A model generated the notes under the pieces. That model made no database searches, was not told the origin of the DNA, and saw only the letters and a program-made list of their open reading frames with translations. The position numbers and the translations under genes were made by a program. From Bacteroidales bacterium (GTDB lineage Bacteria > Bacteroidota > Bacteroidia > Bacteroidales > P3), in the NCBI GenBank assembly GCA_031286005.1, contig JAITVC010000071.1, positions 1 to 8,724 of the forward strand: 8,724 nt of DNA. The letters run 5' to 3'. This document shows, piece by piece, positions 6,897 through 8,724 of the stretch; within the stretch, counting starts at the first letter, position 1; every line of letters begins with the position of its first letter.

Positions 6897-6931
6897 AAAA
6901 AAACCGTTAGGGTAATCCTAACGGTTTTTTT
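6897..6931. terminator. Bidirectional intrinsic terminator after tsf
   Basis: A 15-bp perfect stem (6897-6911 with 6917-6931; core ACCGTTAGG/CCTAACGGT) with loop GTAAT is flanked by A and T tracts on both sides, so it can act on both strands. It lies 26 bp beyond the tsf stop codon on the minus strand and is the expected end of the tsf transcript. Confidence 0.93.
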
Positions 6932-6957
6932 GTTAATTTGACAATGCAAACAAAGGC

Positions 6958-7788
6958 TTACGCTCCCAACATCACACGGCGGAAACCTGTGATAGCCGTA
7001 TTACCGGCTTTCGCTTTCACGTATTGCGCAACGGTTTGTTTGTTGTCTTTGATAAATTCTTGGTTAACCAACGTTGATTCTTTAAAGAATTTGTTCAAAC
7101 GGCCTTGGGCAATCATTTCGATTTTGTCTTCGGCTTTACCTTCTTGACGGGCTTGGTCGCGAGCGATTTCCAACTCACGGTCGATGTCTTCTTGTGTCAC
7201 GGCAGATTGGTCGAGCGCAACAGGAGCCATAGCAGCAGTTTGCATAGCTACATCGTTGGCAACTTCTTGAGGAATTTCGCCGTTGAATGAAACAAGGGTT
7301 GCCAAACGGTTTCCGTGGTGATTATAAGCAACCACATTAGCGTCTTCCAGACATTCGAATTGAGCAAATTCGATTTTCTCGCCGATTTTTCCAACAAGGT
7401 CGGTTACATGGTCTTCAACCGGACGACCATCGGCCATTTTCACGGCTTTGGCTTCATCCAAAGATTTAGGTTTATTTGCGATAGCCAAATCCGAAACGCT
7501 TTTAACAAAGCTTTGGAAGTCGGCATTCTTTGCCACAAAGTCGGTTTCGCTCGAAATTAACACGATAGCACCATATTTGCCATCGGTTGTGCATTGAGCC
7601 AACACCATGCCTTCATTAGCGCTTCTGTCGGCGCGTTTTGCGGCTAATTTTTGTCCTTGTTTACGGAGAAAATCAATGGCTTTGTCGAAATTGCCATCGT
7701 TTTCCGAAAGGGCTTTTTTACAATCCATCATACCTGCGCCAGTCATTTGGCGAAGTTTGTTTACATCTGCTGCGGTAATTGCTGCCAT
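6958..7788 (-). CDS. tsf: Translation elongation factor Ts
   Basis: EF-Ts is the cytoplasmic exchange factor that releases GDP from EF-Tu so that it can bind GTP again. The 276 residues run from the ATG at 7788 to the TAA at 6960-6958, complete for the family. Residues 1-55 are the UBA-like N-terminal domain with MTGAGMMDCKKAL (15-27), followed by the signature ETDFVAKN (81-88), which contains the Asp-Phe pair that inserts into EF-Tu and disturbs magnesium binding. The dimerisation-type core continues with YNHHGNRLATLVSFN (155-169), and NKFFKESTLVNQEF (232-245) is the conserved C-terminal block. It is unusual in standing alone: tsf normally follows rpsB, but here the upstream neighbour is the divergently transcribed maf, and tsf has its own promoter and a leader of about 70 bases. 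It converges with secDF across two terminators. Confidence 0.97.
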   Translation of the reverse strand: MAAITAADVNKLRQMTGAGMMDCKKALSENDGNFDKAIDFLRKQGQKLAAKRADRSANEGMVLAQCTTDGKYGAIVLISSETDFVAKNADFQSFVKSVSDLAIANKPKSLDEAKAVKMADGRPVEDHVTDLVGKIGEKIEFAQFECLEDANVVAYNHHGNRLATLVSFNGEIPQEVANDVAMQTAAMAPVALDQSAVTQEDIDRELEIARDQARQEGKAEDKIEMIAQGRLNKFFKESTLVNQEFIKDNKQTVAQYVKAKAGNTAITGFRRVMLGA

Positions 7789-7861
7789 AATATTTAATGT
7801 TTAATTGTTGATTTCCTGATTTAATATTACCTTATTGGTTTAAATAATTCAACCTTTTTTG
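7789..7861 (-). promoter_or_regulatory. tsf 5' leader, about 70 bases
   Basis: The expected transcript start lies a few bases after the tsf promoter core, near 7861-7863, and the ATG is at 7788, so this is the longest leader in the window. It is A/T-rich. Near its 5' end GGTT at 7854-7851 and AACC at 7840-7837 (minus strand) can pair around a loop with partial AA/TT matches. No known riboswitch or ribosomal-protein site is recognised. Its function is open. Confidence 0.45.
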
Positions 7862-7866
7862 GCGTG

Positions 7867-7898
7867 CAAAGATACGAAAAAAAAACGACACTGTCAAA
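7867..7898 (-). promoter_or_regulatory. tsf promoter with both -33 and -7 elements
   Basis: Read on the minus strand, TTTG (7898-7895) and TATCTTTG (7874-7867) are separated by 20 bp, the same geometry as the secDF promoter, and the core lies in the same 16-mer TCGTATCTTTGCACGC. It lies back to back with the maf promoter, with the two core elements only 48 bp apart. Confidence 0.85.
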
Positions 7899-7922
7899 TT
7901 TTTTTAATTCTCACATTATTTG

Positions 7923-7930
7923 TATCTTTG
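7923..7930 (+). promoter_or_regulatory. Promoter core of maf, only 5 bp before the start codon
   Basis: TATCTTTG within TTTGTATCTTTGC. At 20 bp spacing the -33 position (7899-7902) is only TTTT, next to the -33 box of divergent tsf. Bacteroidota transcription begins a few bases after the final G of this core, so the transcript should start at or within about three bases of the maf ATG. Confidence 0.75.
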
Positions 7931-7935
7931 CAACC

Positions 7936-8517
7936 ATGTTAATTCTTGCCTCACAATCGCCACGCCGACAAGCCTTGCTGAAAGCCATGGATTTGAAGTT
8001 CCAAATCAAGGTTAAACCGGTGGATGAAACCTTTCCTCCGCATATTCCAATCGAACGGATGGCCGAATATTTGGCCGAAAAGAAAGCCGATGCATTCGAT
8101 TTTTCGGAATTGCCCAAAGACGCGACGCTTATCACGTGCGACACCACCGTTATTATTGATGATGAAGTTCTCGGCAAAGCCGAAACGCCCGCCGATGCAA
8201 CGGCGATGCTCAACCAACTTTCCGGCCGCAAACATCGTGTGATGACCGGCGTTTGTTTAAAATCGGTTACCCAAAAGATTCTCTTTACGGAAACCACAAC
8301 CGTGCATTTTAAACTGCTCTCGGCGGAACAAATCCGATATTATGTGGATACCTACAAACCCTTCGACAAAGCCGGTGCCTACGGCATTCAGGAATGGATT
8401 GGATTGGTCGGCATTGAACGGATTGAGGGCTGTTATTACAATGTGATGGGCTTGCCAACGGCGAGATTAGCGGAGAAACTTCAGGAAATGAAATATGAAG
8501 AAATTTATGAATTATGA
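7936..8517 (+). CDS. maf: Maf-family nucleoside triphosphate pyrophosphatase
   Basis: Maf proteins hydrolyse non-canonical or pyrimidine nucleoside triphosphates (dTTP, UTP and modified forms) to the monophosphate and pyrophosphate in the cytoplasm; the family was first linked to septum formation. The 193 residues match the family length. SQSPRR (6-11) is the phosphate-binding N-terminal motif, D69 in TCDTTV is the likely catalytic aspartate (commonly ADTVV), LGKAETP (79-85) follows, and KPFDKAGAYGIQ (141-152) and GCYYNVMGLP (165-174) are the conserved C-terminal blocks. The layout fits the dTTP/UTP-type (YhdE-like) branch. The start at 7936 is fixed by the SQSPRR motif; an in-frame ATG at 7864 would add 24 residues encoded across the divergent promoters. 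The promoter core ends five bases before this ATG, so the mRNA is probably leaderless. Confidence 0.95.
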   Translation: MLILASQSPRRQALLKAMDLKFQIKVKPVDETFPPHIPIERMAEYLAEKKADAFDFSELPKDATLITCDTTVIIDDEVLGKAETPADATAMLNQLSGRKHRVMTGVCLKSVTQKILFTETTTVHFKLLSAEQIRYYVDTYKPFDKAGAYGIQEWIGLVGIERIEGCYYNVMGLPTARLAEKLQEMKYEEIYEL

Positions 8518-8550
8518 ATGAAAAATTAAAATCATAAATCATAAATTTTT
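8502..8550 (+). terminator. A/T-rich hairpin with T-run at the maf stop codon, candidate terminator
   Basis: AATTTATGAATTATGAAT (8502-8519) and AATCATAAATCATAAATT (8530-8547) can pair at 16 of 18 positions around a ten-base loop, and the right arm runs into TTTTT (8546-8550). The stop codon of maf (8515-8517) lies inside the left arm. An all-A/T stem is weak, so termination is only possible; the next promoter starts immediately after. Confidence 0.4.
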
Positions 8551-8552
8551 CG

Positions 8553-8560
8553 TATCTTTG
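8553..8560 (+). promoter_or_regulatory. Promoter core of the rightmost gene
   Basis: TATCTTTG within TTTTCGTATCTTTG, followed by A rather than the C seen at the other six genes. It lies 9 bp before the ATG at 8570 and 21 bp before an in-frame GTG at 8582. No -33 TTTG box is seen. Confidence 0.7.
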
Positions 8561-8569
8561 AAGGTTTAT

Positions 8570-8724
8570 ATGCTTACCTTTGTGAAACGATTGCTTGTTA
8601 TATCCGCCTTTCTTTGCCTGTCTTTTGCAGGGATGGCGCAATTCTACACAGGTTCGAACCTTACGTTTGGACGCAAACGGGTGCAATACGAAACGTTTTT
8701 CTGGTCGTATTATCGGTTTGATGG
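8570..8724 (+). CDS. Exported protein, N-terminal fragment; possibly a Bacteroidota TolB/WD40-like protein
   Basis: The frame opens at the ATG at 8570 and runs off the right edge, giving 51 residues. Residues 1-24 are a signal peptide (MLTFVKRLLVISAFLCLSFAGMAQ, likely cut near the MAQ-FYT junction), so the product is exported. The mature start, FYTGSNLTFGRKRVQYETFF, resembles the opening of long Bacteroidota proteins annotated as TolB-like with WD40/PD40 propellers, as I remember them; the propeller itself lies outside the window, so this is a tentative call. A GTG at 8582 is an alternative start that shortens the signal peptide by four residues and gives a leader closer to that of upp. The gene follows maf by 52 bp on the same strand with its own promoter. 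Confidence 0.6.
   Translation, partial: MLTFVKRLLVISAFLCLSFAGMAQFYTGSNLTFGRKRVQYETFFWSYYRFD

Noticed and set aside
6544..6915. A 123-residue plus-strand gene starting inside secDF
   Set aside because: It reads through both the secDF terminator and the repeat array, has no promoter of its own, and other frames over the same stretch are equally open.
6515..6949. A 144-residue minus-strand Cys-rich repeat gene
   Set aside because: It crosses both terminators and the secDF stop region, and its repeats come from the 42-bp DNA units; no promoter core lies upstream.
7789..7861. Riboswitch in the tsf leader
   Set aside because: The leader is short, A/T-rich and lacks any conserved riboswitch core or a terminator/antiterminator pair that I can see.
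7864..7935. A 24-residue N-terminal extension of Maf
   Set aside because: It overlaps both divergent promoters, and Maf proteins begin just before the S-x-SPRR motif, as they do from 7936.

Overview
The window looks like chromosomal DNA from the phylum Bacteroidota, most likely order Bacteroidales. The main evidence is that all seven genes are preceded by the Bacteroidota promoter core TAnnTTTG, each time as GTATCTTTG. Shine-Dalgarno sequences are not apparent, secD and secF are fused into one gene, and the protein repertoire (S9B peptidase, long SecDF, a probable TolB-like surface protein) fits. The genes are ordinary housekeeping and envelope genes. I see no phage, insertion sequence, CRISPR, tRNA or rRNA.

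Layout, left to right. Minus strand, 1-1075: N-terminal half of an exported S9B (DPP IV-type) peptidase, running off the left edge. 1141-1245: a GC-richer, hairpin-forming segment that looks like a dispersed intergenic repeat. Minus strand, 1246-2352: an exported two-part protein of unknown function. 2496-2572: seven tandem 11-bp units. Plus strand, 2650-3306: upp (uracil salvage). 3306-3426: 9-bp repeats in opposing orientations. Plus strand, 3497-6562: secDF (protein export). 6563-6957: two bidirectional terminators enclosing an array of five clear 42-bp units carrying dyads. Minus strand, 6958-7788: tsf (elongation factor Ts). 7789-7935: tsf leader and divergent promoters. Plus strand, 7936-8517: maf (nucleotide pyrophosphatase). 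Plus strand from 8570: start of an exported protein that runs off the right edge.

The genes do not form one pathway. Every gene has its own promoter, so the region reads as a row of monocistronic units. The distance from promoter core to start codon varies from 5 to 78 bp; maf is probably leaderless. tsf stands alone with its own promoter and leader rather than following rpsB.

I did not find a clear new biological system. The best candidates for a second look are the 42-bp dyad array between convergent secDF and tsf, the 11-bp array before upp, the probably leaderless maf transcript, and the tsf leader. Everything here was read by eye; no database or folding program was used.
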